The position numbers and the translations under genes are program-made. 55,058 nucleotides of DNA from the NCBI GenBank assembly GCA_035294265.1, contig DATGLK010000068.1, forward strand, positions 1 to 55,058, in the 5' to 3' direction. The DNA comes from Candidatus Binataceae bacterium. Its GTDB lineage: Bacteria; Desulfobacterota; Binatia; Binatales; Binataceae. Positions 34,203 to 43,495 of the stretch are shown here, piece by piece. The notes below the pieces were generated by a model. The model was not told the origin of the DNA and made no database searches. It saw only the letters and a program-made list of their open reading frames with translations. Positions within the stretch are counted from its first letter, which is position 1, and every line of letters starts with the position of its first letter.

Positions 34203-36854
34203 TCATGCCGGCAAGGTGAAACGAAAAGTAGCACCCTGGGTACATTCACTATCCAGCCAGATTCTTCCACCCAATTTTTCCAATGCTTTCCTGCAAATCG
34301 CCAAGCCGATTCCGGTTCCCTCGTAGCTTTGTCGGTGGTTTAGGCGCTGGAACATGTCGAAGATCTGCCGGCCATATTGGGGGTCGATTCCGATGCCGTT
34401 GTCATGGACCGAAAACACCCATTCGGTCAGGTCATGGCGCGCTGTAATGCGGATTTGCGGAGGTTGTTCGCCATGGAACTTCAGCCCGTTGCCGATGAGG
34501 TTTTGAAATACCCGCGCCAGGAGCGCCTGGTCCGCCATCACGGTGGGCAACCCATCCCAGATAACCTGCGCCTGCAGGCGGGCGATCGAGGTGGCAAACC
34601 CCTCGACCACGGACTTCACCAGCGCTTCGCAATCCACCGCCACCAGTTCCGCGGCCTGCGGAGCGAGATGCACATAATCGAGCACCGCATTGATTAACTC
34701 ACGTCCGTGCCGCGCGCCTTCTTCGATACGGTTCAAATACTCAGTGCGCACGGACTGTGGCGCGGCCGCATGCCTACGCAGAAGCTGAGCGTAGATCGCC
34801 ATCTGGCGCATCGGCTCCTTCAAGTCGTGCGCAACCGCATAGGTAAACTGTTCCAGCTCGGCGTTAGAGCGGGCTAGTTCGCGTGCCCGTTCGGCCAGTC
34901 TGCGCTCGCTGGCGTCGCGGGAGATGGCACCAATGCCTAGCACCTCGCCATTGGAGCCCAACAGCGGCGACAAGGTCACCGTCACTTCGATCACGCTGCC
35001 ATCCTTGCGATTGCGCTTGCTCTCCAGCCGTTCCGAGCGACCACTTTGCATGATCCTGACCCCGGCCTCGCGCAGTTGCTGACTCAACTCGGGCATTTCG
35101 AAGAAGTCGCGCCGCTTACCAATAATCTCCTCGGCCTTGAACCCGTAGAGCCGTTCGGCGGCCGGATTCCAGCTGGTTACCCGTCCCTCGGTATCGCGGC
35201 TGGTGATCGCCTCGTCGGAAAATTCGATGATCGAGGCCAGCAACGACAACTCGCGCTCCACGCGCTTGCGTTCGCTGATATCCCGCACGGTCGACACCAG
35301 TACCGGGCGGCCTTCCAGGCTGGTGGTGGCAAGCACCGCGACTTCGCTGTCGCGCCACGACCCGTCCTCGTGCCGGATCCGACTTTCAACTGTTCTGAGC
35401 TGCTCGGGATTTTGGAGCGCCAAAGCATAGCATTGGCGCACTGCTTCGACGTTATCGGGATGGTGGAAATTGAGCACATTGGTGCCGATGATTGACGCGA
35501 TATTGCGGCCAAAGACTCCGGTCGCGGCGCGATTGGTGAATAGCAGGGTGCCATCAGGCTCCAACACCGAAATGACGTCGGAAACATTTTCCAACAAGGA
35601 GCGATAGTACTGCTGGCTATGGCGCAATTGCGCCTCGACTTCGCGGCGTTCCACCGCTTGCGCGTAAATGCTGGCGATGGTGCGGACAAATTCCAGCTCT
35701 TCGGCGCTGAAATCCGCCTCGCCATGGCCAAACACGCTGAGCACTCCGTACAGGCGCTCACGCCGCGGAACCGGCACGCTCAGGGCGCTACGTCGACCAA
35801 AAACCGTGACCCAGGGGGAACTCAGCTCGGAACTGTCCAGGTTGCGAGCAATCACCGGCGCACCGGTCACCACCACCCGCTGAGCCACGGGAACGGCGGA
35901 CAGCGGGAGCTTTTCGCCAACCTTGGCGTCGCCGGCCAACCCCACTCCGGCTCGGATGGTGAGCGCGCTTTGATCGGCCTCGACCTCGTACAGCACGCAG
36001 GTCGGAACATTCAAAGCCCGGGTAACACCGAGCACCGCCTCGTGAGCCAGCGCCTGGATATCACCACCCTCTAGGGCGCGCCGCGCAAAATGGCTAAGCG
36101 CGCTCTCCTGAGCCACCTTGCGCTCAAGCCGCTGCTCGATCACCACTCGTTCGGTAACGTCTACGCCGCCGGCCACCCCCCCGACGATCTCCCCTTCGCT
36201 ATCCCTGAGTGGGACGATTCGGGTGTCGAAGGTGTGTCCGCCGTAAACCCCAGTACGGCTGATTGGCCGGCCCGCCAGGACATCCTCGCGCTGATTCGCT
36301 GTCAGCGGGGTCAGATGAGCCTCCAGCGCAAACAACGGTTTGCCGATGAGCTGCTCCGGCGCAACTCCAACCGCGCTCAGAGCCTGCCCGATGGCCATGG
36401 TAATTTCCAAATCGCGGTTCCACCCAATCAGGATCACGTTGGGCATCCCACGCATCCAAGTATTGAGCAGTTCGTGGGAACGCTGTCCCTCGAAGGAATC
36501 CACACTCAACACCACCACTCGCGCGCTATCGTCGGCCGTAAAGGAACGGGCGGCCAAGATCACCTCGACCGGCTGTTCGCCTTCCGCCTGCAGGCGGAAA
36601 CGACCAGTGGAGCCGGGAGCATCGGAGTTGGCCAGCGCAGCGAAGGCAGCGGATTGCTCGTTGCTCAAAAAGCGCGTAAATGCGGTGCCAAGCAGCTGCG
36701 CCGGAGTAGCGGCGACACGCCGGGCAAAACCTCGATTGCTGTAGACGATAGTGCCGTCGGCGCGCAGCACCACGACACCTTCATTAATCTGCTCGTCGAT
36801 CGCCTGGCGCAGCAGCTGCGCGAGCAGATCGAGTGGCGAACCCTCCGGCTTCAT
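34203..36854 (-). CDS. Cytoplasmic sensor histidine kinase with multiple PAS and a GAF domain
   Basis: The protein of 883 residues has no membrane segment. In order it has a PAS domain (about 20-125, VVVLRADGTIVYSNRGF), a second PAS (about 130-245), a GAF domain (about 265-405), two more PAS domains (about 415-650, SDVISVLEPDGTLLFTNRAA and SDEAITSRDTEGRVTSWNPA), then a HisKA dimerisation domain with the phospho-accepting His in AVAHDLKEPMRQM and an ATPase domain with NLIGNGLKFHG, DNGIGIDP and GTGIGLAICRKAL. The ATG at 36854 has GAGGGGG just upstream. No response regulator gene is adjacent, so it is an orphan; its stimulus is unknown. Confidence 0.9.
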   Translation of the reverse strand: MKPEGSPLDLLAQLLRQAIDEQINEGVVVLRADGTIVYSNRGFARRVAATPAQLLGTAFTRFLSNEQSAAFAALANSDAPGSTGRFRLQAEGEQPVEVILAARSFTADDSARVVVLSVDSFEGQRSHELLNTWMRGMPNVILIGWNRDLEITMAIGQALSAVGVAPEQLIGKPLFALEAHLTPLTANQREDVLAGRPISRTGVYGGHTFDTRIVPLRDSEGEIVGGVAGGVDVTERVVIEQRLERKVAQESALSHFARRALEGGDIQALAHEAVLGVTRALNVPTCVLYEVEADQSALTIRAGVGLAGDAKVGEKLPLSAVPVAQRVVVTGAPVIARNLDSSELSSPWVTVFGRRSALSVPVPRRERLYGVLSVFGHGEADFSAEELEFVRTIASIYAQAVERREVEAQLRHSQQYYRSLLENVSDVISVLEPDGTLLFTNRAATGVFGRNIASIIGTNVLNFHHPDNVEAVRQCYALALQNPEQLRTVESRIRHEDGSWRDSEVAVLATTSLEGRPVLVSTVRDISERKRVERELSLLASIIEFSDEAITSRDTEGRVTSWNPAAERLYGFKAEEIIGKRRDFFEMPELSQQLREAGVRIMQSGRSERLESKRNRKDGSVIEVTVTLSPLLGSNGEVLGIGAISRDASERRLAERARELARSNAELEQFTYAVAHDLKEPMRQMAIYAQLLRRHAAAPQSVRTEYLNRIEEGARHGRELINAVLDYVHLAPQAAELVAVDCEALVKSVVEGFATSIARLQAQVIWDGLPTVMADQALLARVFQNLIGNGLKFHGEQPPQIRITARHDLTEWVFSVHDNGIGIDPQYGRQIFDMFQRLNHRQSYEGTGIGLAICRKALEKLGGRIWLDSECTQGATFRFTLPA

Positions 36855-37025
36855 ACCCCCTCGGCGGCTTCGTTTACCCAGCCTGAGACTTTTGTGGCCG
36901 TGCCCATTTTCACCCAGACAGTCCGCCACGCGGCAGCCCTCTTGTTCCGGGTGCCGCCCTGGAATGCGCAGCTTTGATCAGCTTGGGGTCTTTTGGCAAC
37001 CCAACCGCCGCCTGTAGCCGTTATC

Positions 37026-38159
37026 TCAACTGACCGGCGGCGGTTTGCGCAGCCCCATCCGCTCCAAACGCGGCAGCACTTCCTGAGCGAAATAGGCCAG
37101 TTCAGGGATATAATCTATAAAGCTAATGGCAACGCCATCGAACCCGACCCCATGCAGACGGGCCAGTTCACGGGCCACATGATCGGGGTCGCCCTGCACG
37201 GAGTACTCGCCGCCGTAGCCCAAAATCGCACGCACGTTTTGATTGCGTCGCCAACTTAACAGATCGTCGTCGGGGCGCGAGCGACCACCAGTTTTGGCAG
37301 TCAAACCGCCCAGCAGATGATCGAGCGCCTCCCAATCGGCGTGCTCCACCACTCGCTCCACATACTCCTCGGCCTCGCGCTGGGTAGGCCGGCAGATGAC
37401 GCTGATCGGGGTCCAGACCGCGATGGCATGGCCGTTTTGGAGGGCCAGACGCTTGGTCTCGGCGATCCGCTCCACACATTGTTCGGGTTGTCCACAGGCG
37501 TCAAAGTGAAGATCGGAGTTGCGAATCGCGAAGGCTCGTCCCGCCGGTGAGGCCCCGGCATTCATCATCAATGGGGCGCGCTCGCCCCAAGGACGCGGTG
37601 AAGCCACCAGCCCCTTTAGATTGAAGAAACGTCCATGGTAATCTACCGGTCCTTGTCCCGACCACAGCAGCCGTACCACCTCCCACCATTCCTGGCCCTG
37701 CTCGTAGCGACCGTCGTGCTCCTGCTGCACCGCTCCAAACATCTCAAACTCGCCCTGGTTCCACCCGCACACAATATTGATCCCGAAGCGCCCATGACCG
37801 GCGTGATCCACGGTAACCATCATCTTGGCCGCCATTACCGGATTGAACAGGGGCGCATGCACGGTACCAAAGATATTGATGCGCCGGGTCTGTGGCAGCA
37901 GTCCCCCCGCCCAGGTGATGGTTTCGAACGATGTACCGTTCACATCGGTGGCTCCGCCGTATCCCTTCCAGCGACCCACCGGTATCAGGCATTCGATGCC
38001 GGCCTGGTCGGCCATTTGGGCCAGAACCACATTTTTGTCCCAATCAGCATCCCAGCGCTCCGGCAGTTTGGTGAAAGCCAAGCCCCCGGAACAATTGGGC
38101 CCGAAGATCCCCAACTTGAAGCGATTACCTTCCACCAAGCCCGGGTTGCGTTGCGCCAT
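37026..38159 (-). CDS. LLM-class flavin-dependent monooxygenase (RutA/SfnG-like)
   Basis: This 377-residue protein belongs to the bacterial luciferase-like family. Typical blocks are FKLGIFGPNCSGG, PERWDADWDKN, PVGRWKGYGG, TVHAPLFNPVMAAK and FGINIVCGWNQGEFEMFG. These resemble the RutA and dimethylsulfone monooxygenase (SfnG) branch, which oxidise small organic or sulfur compounds with reduced FMN. F420 is made in this genome, so F420H2 use is possible, but the sequence does not decide. The ATG at 38159 with AAAGGGA upstream is preferred over the GTG at 38162. Confidence 0.88.
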   Translation of the reverse strand: MAQRNPGLVEGNRFKLGIFGPNCSGGLAFTKLPERWDADWDKNVVLAQMADQAGIECLIPVGRWKGYGGATDVNGTSFETITWAGGLLPQTRRINIFGTVHAPLFNPVMAAKMMVTVDHAGHGRFGINIVCGWNQGEFEMFGAVQQEHDGRYEQGQEWWEVVRLLWSGQGPVDYHGRFFNLKGLVASPRPWGERAPLMMNAGASPAGRAFAIRNSDLHFDACGQPEQCVERIAETKRLALQNGHAIAVWTPISVICRPTQREAEEYVERVVEHADWEALDHLLGGLTAKTGGRSRPDDDLLSWRRNQNVRAILGYGGEYSVQGDPDHVARELARLHGVGFDGVAISFIDYIPELAYFAQEVLPRLERMGLRKPPPVS

Positions 38160-38162
38160 CAC

Positions 38163-38639
38163 GAATTCCCTTTCCCGCCGGAGCCGGCGCGGCGATCAGT
38201 TCCGCACGAGCAATTGTCAGCCCCCTGACCGATGAAATATACGGCCAGCTACCACTGCCGGTCCACCGCCCAGTCTCATGACTTTATGATGTCCGCCGCC
38301 CGGACCGAGCCCCCACCCCGAGTTGCCTCAGCCAAACCACGCCACCATTGAACACCGCGCTCCTCGCATGCTTGATCGGAAAGCCCGTAGTCGGTCGTCG
38401 AGCTATCCTCGTAAGCTTGGCTTGCGCAACACTTAAGCTCCACCCACGCAGGCCGCTACAATATCTACCGTTGCGCTGTCGCCCGCCCATCCAAATTAAT
38501 ACTTTTTCGCATCCGCCCGGCACAGGCTATTTTTTTCTTACACTCTCTTCTTGACTCTTTCTCGATGACTATGATAACTCGGTTGACCAGTGGAACCTGG
38601 CTATCCGTGACTTTATAAGGGCCATTTTTCATCACGGCC
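38163..38639. other. Intergenic region of about 480 bases
   Basis: It separates the divergent LLM oxidoreductase gene and the small exported-protein frame. A possible promoter for the plus-strand gene is TTGACT (38551-38556) with GATAAC 16 bases later (38573-38578). The short minus-strand frame at 38465-38686 has no recognisable content. Nothing else is apparent. Confidence 0.4.
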
Positions 38640-38984
38640 ATGAAGCACAGGCTGTTACCGCTTCTGCTCGTTTTTGCTCTGACCAACCTCGCTTTGGCTC
38701 ATCTGTCGCGAGAGTTTGCGCTAAGCGCCCATCTCCGTAGTTCGCTTATTCATTCCGCCCGCAATCAATCTGCTCGTCACGTCGTGGAGCAGGTCAGTCC
38801 GCCTGCTCCTGACCTCGTGGAAAACTCCGCGCCTGTTTTCTGTCTTGCTATTGAGGTCGAAAGAACACCCCGCGGCCAGCACCGTTTAGCTTCAGTTCCG
38901 CCGCCGGTCGTTCAACCTTATCGCCTACACTGCCGGACGGCATCCCGCATACCCGACGATCCGGCCCACGCTTTCCTCGCTTAG
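38640..38984 (+). CDS. Possible small exported protein
   Basis: This 114-residue frame begins with a good signal peptide (MKHRLLPLLLVFALTNLALA, cleavage near residue 20). The rest is not recognised. A promoter-like pair lies upstream and a perfect 8-base-pair hairpin follows at 39011-39034, which supports a transcription unit. It has no clear Shine-Dalgarno sequence and codon choice is not obviously coding, so it may be spurious. Confidence 0.35.
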   Translation: MKHRLLPLLLVFALTNLALAHLSREFALSAHLRSSLIHSARNQSARHVVEQVSPPAPDLVENSAPVFCLAIEVERTPRGQHRLASVPPPVVQPYRLHCRTASRIPDDPAHAFLA

Positions 38985-39010
38985 CCAGCTTTTCTCGGTA
39001 CAGCGCTTCC

Positions 39011-39034
39011 GTGGTTCACCTTGCGCTGAACCAC
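39011..39034 (+). terminator. Perfect stem-loop after the small exported-protein frame
   Basis: GTGGTTCA (39011-39018) and TGAACCAC (39027-39034) form an 8-base-pair perfect stem with an 8-base loop. It is 26 bases after the stop at 38984 and upstream of the DUF1302 gene. There is no strong T-run, so it is a hairpin of uncertain role, possibly a weak terminator. Confidence 0.4.
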
Positions 39035-39114
39035 ATTCGATTTGCGCCACTGCGCAAAGGCGTAGCGTGCCGAAGCCCCACACTTGTCTAGCTAAGCAAA
39101 TGGAGGCAAATCAC

Positions 39115-40893
39115 TTGAAATCGCGTCTATTATTTAGTGTCGCATTTTATCTGTTCATTTTTGTCTTGTTTCATTTTGCAGCACCTCCTGAAGCCGCGGC
39201 GCAATTAATGACATCCAGCGGAGGAACATCCTCGCAGCCCTTGGCCCTAAAAACCTTAAACGTCTCTGGATTCATCAATAACACCAGCGGTGTATTCCTG
39301 GATTCTGAGGCGCTAAATTACAACAAAAGCAAAAACTCTTTAGCTACCGAACGCAATTTCGTGCAATTGGATGTCAATGACGACCCCACCGAGAACGACC
39401 AGGTCTTCATGCGTTTTTGGGGCGTCTACGAACCCAGCTACCCCTGGGAAACCAACTGCCTAAACCCCAGGGGCGTGCAAACGCATTGCAATAGCGACTT
39501 TTATAACCAGTACGGCCTGCGTGAGTTCTGGATCAAGCACCGAATCGGCCCTTTGCAGCTATTCATCGGCAAGCAGATCGTGAAATGGGGCGAGTCGGTG
39601 ACATTCCGCGCTACCGACCAAATCAATCCACAGGACCTGAGTTGGAGTTTCGGCTTCGCCAACATCGAGCAGACCTACATGCCGGTCTGGATGATCCACC
39701 CAATCCTCAACCTGCCCGATTTCGGTCCCTTTGGCACGAACTTTCTGGAGGTCGTCTATGAACCCGGCTTCGACTTTATGTACACCAACGTCAACTACAG
39801 CGACGATCATCTATTTGGGATGGACCCGATAGCAGGTCGCGAGACGCTTTTGGGCGGCTTACCCGGTGGTCGCTTCACGGGGCGCCCCGACAACCGCGGT
39901 TGCACCAGTCCCACTGGCGGGCCCAAGGGCACCGTTTGTACCGGCGAAGGTCCTCCGCCTGCCGGTGCACCAATCGCGCAAGCCCCGCCCTTTGTCATGT
40001 ACCAGGTCGGCGGACCCGCGGGCACTGGTTTGTATGTTCCCTCGCCTTACAACCCGCGCTGGGTATATCCGAGCGCGACCTTCGCCAATAGTAACGTTTT
40101 TGTGCGATTTCATACCTTGGCCTATGACGTCGAGATGACGGCAATCTACGCCAACGCTCACAGCTACCTACCCGTGGACAAGCTTGGCTCTGTGGACTTT
40201 GCCGAAGCGCCCGGGGTCTTTGCCCGCAACCAATATATCACCTATCAGTCGTACCAAGGCGCCGGCTTTACCGCCAACAGGCCTATATACCTGCCGGGCG
40301 CACTGGCTTCCCTGCCGTTCGTGGCGCGCACTGAGGTGATGTATCAAAATCACATGCCGTTCAACACTTTTGCAATTCCAGGTACTGTGTTTACACACTT
40401 CAATCCGAATTATCAAAATGGCTCCCCCGACGGCCTTACCTATTCTGACGTCATGCTCTGGATCGCGGGTCTGGATCTGGATTCCGCCTACGTTCCCTGG
40501 CTGACCAGCACGGGTAATCTAACCGTCAATGCGGAAATCGACGGTCAGACATTACTCAGTCCGAGCCGCAAAATGCAACAATTCCTGACTTACTTTAACC
40601 CGATGTATCACAACGATATCAGCGGTTCCCTCAACATCACCTCGAGCTGGTGGTGGGGCGCCATCGCGCCGACCTGGACCATGGCCTACGACCCCAACGG
40701 CGAAACATTCGCGTTTTTTCCCAGCTTGACTCTGACACCGCCATGGACCAACAAATATTTTGCCACTTTTCGCTGGATCGAGGTGCTTGGAACCAATCGC
40801 TACGGTTTTCCCAACGGCGGATTGGACATCGGAATACTCAAGGGTCTTTCGATGTTGACGGCGCAATTCCAATATAATTTTGACCTGATTTAA
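39115..40893 (+). CDS. DUF1302-like outer-membrane beta-barrel protein
   Basis: The protein has a signal peptide (MKSRLLFSVAFYLFIFVLFH..., cleavage after AAA near residue 30) and aromatic, amphipathic strands. The segment QLFIGKQIVKWGESVTFR followed by INPQDLSW is the DUF1302 hallmark. It ends with an aromatic-rich C-terminal strand (TAQFQYNFDLI). DUF1302 proteins are outer-membrane barrels often encoded near hydrocarbon or steroid-type degradation genes. The start is probably TTG 39115, because GGAGG lies exactly 8 bases upstream and this puts the basic residues directly before the hydrophobic core; upstream ATG 39100 and GTG 39067 lack this. Confidence 0.8.
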   Translation: MKSRLLFSVAFYLFIFVLFHFAAPPEAAAQLMTSSGGTSSQPLALKTLNVSGFINNTSGVFLDSEALNYNKSKNSLATERNFVQLDVNDDPTENDQVFMRFWGVYEPSYPWETNCLNPRGVQTHCNSDFYNQYGLREFWIKHRIGPLQLFIGKQIVKWGESVTFRATDQINPQDLSWSFGFANIEQTYMPVWMIHPILNLPDFGPFGTNFLEVVYEPGFDFMYTNVNYSDDHLFGMDPIAGRETLLGGLPGGRFTGRPDNRGCTSPTGGPKGTVCTGEGPPPAGAPIAQAPPFVMYQVGGPAGTGLYVPSPYNPRWVYPSATFANSNVFVRFHTLAYDVEMTAIYANAHSYLPVDKLGSVDFAEAPGVFARNQYITYQSYQGAGFTANRPIYLPGALASLPFVARTEVMYQNHMPFNTFAIPGTVFTHFNPNYQNGSPDGLTYSDVMLWIAGLDLDSAYVPWLTSTGNLTVNAEIDGQTLLSPSRKMQQFLTYFNPMYHNDISGSLNITSSWWWGAIAPTWTMAYDPNGETFAFFPSLTLTPPWTNKYFATFRWIEVLGTNRYGFPNGGLDIGILKGLSMLTAQFQYNFDLI

Positions 40894-40902
40894 GCCTGGG
40901 CT

Positions 40903-40941
40903 CGGCTGCGGGCAGACTTCCTACTTGTCTGCTCGCAGCCG
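40903..40941 (+). terminator. Strong stem-loop after the DUF1302 gene
   Basis: A 15-base-pair stem (CGGCTGCGGGCAGAC with GTCTGCTCGCAGCCG, one G-U pair) encloses a 9-base loop, starting 10 bases after the stop codon. It lacks a clear T-run, so it may act as a terminator with weak release or protect the transcript end. Confidence 0.6.
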
Positions 40942-41045
40942 CTCGCCGCCATTGCGATGGGTTTCGTCGGATGCCACTGCCAACGAAATCGATTGCATCG
41001 GTGCTGCCGCAGGCCTGGCTGTGGCAGATATAGTGCACGACGCGC

Positions 41046-41075
41046 AACGGGCTTTTACTGAACGGGCTTTTACCG
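41046..41075. repeat. 15-base tandem duplication
   Basis: AACGGGCTTTTACTG is followed at once by AACGGGCTTTTACCG, identical except for one base. It lies in a non-coding gap. Confidence 0.8.
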
Positions 41076-41538
41076 ATGGATCTCAATGTGGGCGACAGCA
41101 CGACTGAATCGGTATTCACTTGTCGTAGCGTTGAGGATCTGAGGCTGAAAAGGACCACGTCAGCGCTGCGATCAAGTCAACCTAGGTCATGATGCAAAAG
41201 GATTAGCCCTCCGGCTGAATCAGCTAAGCCGGCGAGCGAACTGCTTGTCCGTCTCGGGCAAAGCCAACGCAGACACGCAGACCGCGAGCCCGGTTTTCGC
41301 GACCGCCCAAGAAGAGATCGAGAGATTTCAGCCAGCAATCGCAAGCTTTGGCCCAGCGAAGCTCGAGGTTTCGGCCACGCGCAAGATCCGGCCGGTTCCG
41401 CGAACGTTAGAAATTGTAACTTTTTGCATCGAAGTGCTCGAAATCGATAGCCCAAATGGCCTACGATTGCGTCAGTCCGTACATCAGCCTCGCTTCTCCG
41501 CTGCTTGTGTTTTCGGAGGTAAAAAGGGGGGTTCGAAT

Positions 41539-42687
41539 ATGAGCGTCCGGCATCAAGGGTGGGCGGAATGCGAGCGAAAGGTTCAGCACGAAAAGCTTGC
41601 TTCACGGCGACCTCTCCCCAGGCAAGCCCGTCTTTTGGTCGTTGCCATCGCGCTCGCCGCTGGGGCGTCATCCTGTATCCCCCTCCAGTACTCGACCAAT
41701 TCCCAAGGACAGATGCAGTCAATCGGCTTGCCCGGCCTGCCAGTCTGGCAAAGCCAGTCGCTGAAGCGGCAGAATCAGGAAGCTGCGTCTGGCGATTTGG
41801 CGGCCGCACCGGGTACCACACTCGACCCCGATGCCGCCGGACTTATCGCCTTCAAATCGGATGAGCCATGGCTTACAGCGCTTAACGGCTGGAGAATTGA
41901 GGCCGGAGTTGAGCCGATCGGGGAGAACGCCGGGCTGAGTGACGCGGCGCAAAGCCATGCTTGTTACCTGGTGAAAAACGGACCGAGCGACCCGGCGGGT
42001 TTCCTCCAATACGAGCAAACCATCGATGGCGCGGCCCACAACGAAAGTCCCGCCAATCCTTACTTCACGATGGCTGGCAACCGGGCGGCTCATAGCGGCG
42101 ACATCAGCTGGGACCGCAATCCCGAGGCCGACGTCGACGCGCTAATCGACACCGCGTTCCATCGGCTCTCGCTGCTGGCGCCCTGGGCAAAGGTGGCCGG
42201 CTATGGCGATTGCGGGCGCTTTCCGATGCGCGCGGCAACGCTGGTGATTCGCGGTTCCACCCCTACCGGCACCACGCCTGCAACCATCTTTCCTCCCGCC
42301 GGTTCGGTCGTGCGCGGGGTCATGGAAGGATCGGAATGGCCCAATCCTCTCGACGCTTGCCCGGGGTATCACTTCCCCGTGGGCGTCCCGATCACGGTTC
42401 AAACCGGGGCGGATGTGAAGGCGTTTTTGCAGTCATTTGGACTGCGCGACACCACGACTGGCCAGGATGTGGAGGCCTGCGGCTTTGACTCTCGGACATT
42501 CCCCGTCGAACACGGCCGGCAAGTGCTGCTTGAATATGGCGCGGTAGTCGTCATGCCGCGCGAGCCGCTCGCCCCGGGACATGCCTACCGGGTAAGTATC
42601 GTCACACAGCGCCACTCCTACACATGGGATTTTCAGGCCAGCGGCTCTAAGCCAAGCGCCCACATTACAAAGCTCGATGAGCAATGA
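41539..42687 (+). CDS. CAP/SCP-domain lipoprotein
   Basis: The protein of 382 residues has a lipobox (AAGASSC near residue 47) after a hydrophobic segment. The mature part contains a CAP (cysteine-rich secretory/PR1/SCP-like) domain: ALNGWRIEAGVEPIGENAGL, DAAQSHACYLVKNG, and AAHNESPANPYFTMAGNRAA. CAP proteins are secreted, often with lipid or peptide binding, but bacterial roles are poorly known. The ATG at 41539 has an excellent GGAGG and G-rich track upstream. The frame upstream to 41245 is rejected for lack of a signal peptide there. Confidence 0.75.
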   Translation: MSVRHQGWAECERKVQHEKLASRRPLPRQARLLVVAIALAAGASSCIPLQYSTNSQGQMQSIGLPGLPVWQSQSLKRQNQEAASGDLAAAPGTTLDPDAAGLIAFKSDEPWLTALNGWRIEAGVEPIGENAGLSDAAQSHACYLVKNGPSDPAGFLQYEQTIDGAAHNESPANPYFTMAGNRAAHSGDISWDRNPEADVDALIDTAFHRLSLLAPWAKVAGYGDCGRFPMRAATLVIRGSTPTGTTPATIFPPAGSVVRGVMEGSEWPNPLDACPGYHFPVGVPITVQTGADVKAFLQSFGLRDTTTGQDVEACGFDSRTFPVEHGRQVLLEYGAVVVMPREPLAPGHAYRVSIVTQRHSYTWDFQASGSKPSAHITKLDEQ

Positions 42688-42831
42688 ACCCGCGCGGACG
42701 TTAGGGCGGGCGAATCTCGTCTTCGCGCGTGTGAAGCTCTGCGGGCTATTTGGATAAGGTCGCAGACGAAATTCAGCGGCATTTGGCTATAGGCGCTGCT
42801 TTGACTACGCTCATGAGCGAGGTGCAAAGCG

Positions 42832-43401
42832 ATGCGGCCAGATATCGTTGCGGGGGCCAAGTTCCCAGATTACAAATTGCCGGACCACAACGGCGAATTG
42901 CGCTCACTGTCGGAGTTGCAGGGAGCCGATCCGATGGTATTGGTGCTCAGCCGGGGCGGCTTTTGACCTAAAGATCGCCGCCAGGCGGAGGGGCTGGTTC
43001 AGCTCCATCGCGAAATGGAAGTGGGCTACTGCCGGATGGTAACTATCAGCACGGACGATGCGCTCCAAACCAAGGAGTATCGTTCGGGCGTCGGCGCTCA
43101 ATGGCCTTTCCTGTCGGATGTCGAGCGCACGGTCCAGAAGGATCTCGATATCGCCGAATATACCGATACAAGGCACGATCCGATGATCCCGTACACCCTC
43201 GTGCTGGAGCCCGGATTGGTGGTCTTCAAGCTCTATTGCGGCTACTGGTTTTTTGGCCGTCCCACGGTCGAAGAATTGCGTCTGGATTTGCGCACCGTGC
43301 TCAAGCGCTGCCGTCCCGATTGGGATATCAGCGACCCGGTCCTGAAGGCGGCATGGAAGCGCGGCGAAAAAGATCGCTTTTACCCGTACCACAAGCGCTG
43401 A
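42832..43401 (+). CDS. Peroxiredoxin-like thioredoxin-fold protein with in-frame TGA (probable selenocysteine)
   Basis: The frame runs from ATG 42832 (GAGG nine bases upstream) through an in-frame TGA at 42964 to the stop at 43399-43401, 190 codons in all. TGA is codon 45 and falls in VLSRGGF-X-PKDRRQAEG, where peroxiredoxin-like relatives, as I recall, have cysteine (RGHYCPK). The rest is intact family sequence: FPDYKLPDHNGELRSL before, and VTISTDDALQTKEYRSGVG, PMIPYTLVLEPGLV after. A SECIS-like hairpin lies 24 to 40 bases after the TGA. The best reading is a selenoprotein reducing peroxides; a C-to-stop mutation is the alternative. No selA, selB, selC or selD gene is in the window. Confidence 0.75.
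42990..43006 (+). promoter_or_regulatory. Bacterial SECIS-like hairpin downstream of the in-frame TGA
   Basis: GGGGCTG (42990-42996) pairs with CAGCTCC (43000-43006) in a 7-base-pair stem (one G-U pair) with the apical loop GTT. The loop begins with G and follows the TGA by 30 bases, inside the 16-37 base window expected for bacterial SECIS elements. A second short hairpin, CCGC-CAG-GCGG (42978-42988), lies just before it. Confidence 0.65.
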
Positions 43402-43495
43402 GCCGCAGCGCACCCAGTGGCCTACCCATCAATAAGGGCGTTCTTGGTAAGCTGCGCGCGAGGGCGATGCTCAGATCGGGTTTGTGCAAACGGCG

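Larger units (their letters stand above)
40894..41538. other. Intergenic region of about 640 bases
   Basis: It contains the hairpin after the DUF1302 gene, a 15-base tandem duplication at 41046-41075, and the promoter region of the CAP-domain gene. Open frames cross it on both strands but none has family sequence or a convincing ribosome binding site before 41539. It may include remnants of a former gene. Confidence 0.4.

Noticed and set aside
42964-42966. TGA in the peroxiredoxin-like gene as a simple nonsense mutation or sequencing error
   Set aside because: Not fully excluded, but it lies precisely at the catalytic residue, the frame continues intact to the normal end, and a SECIS-like hairpin follows. 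Chance placement is unlikely.
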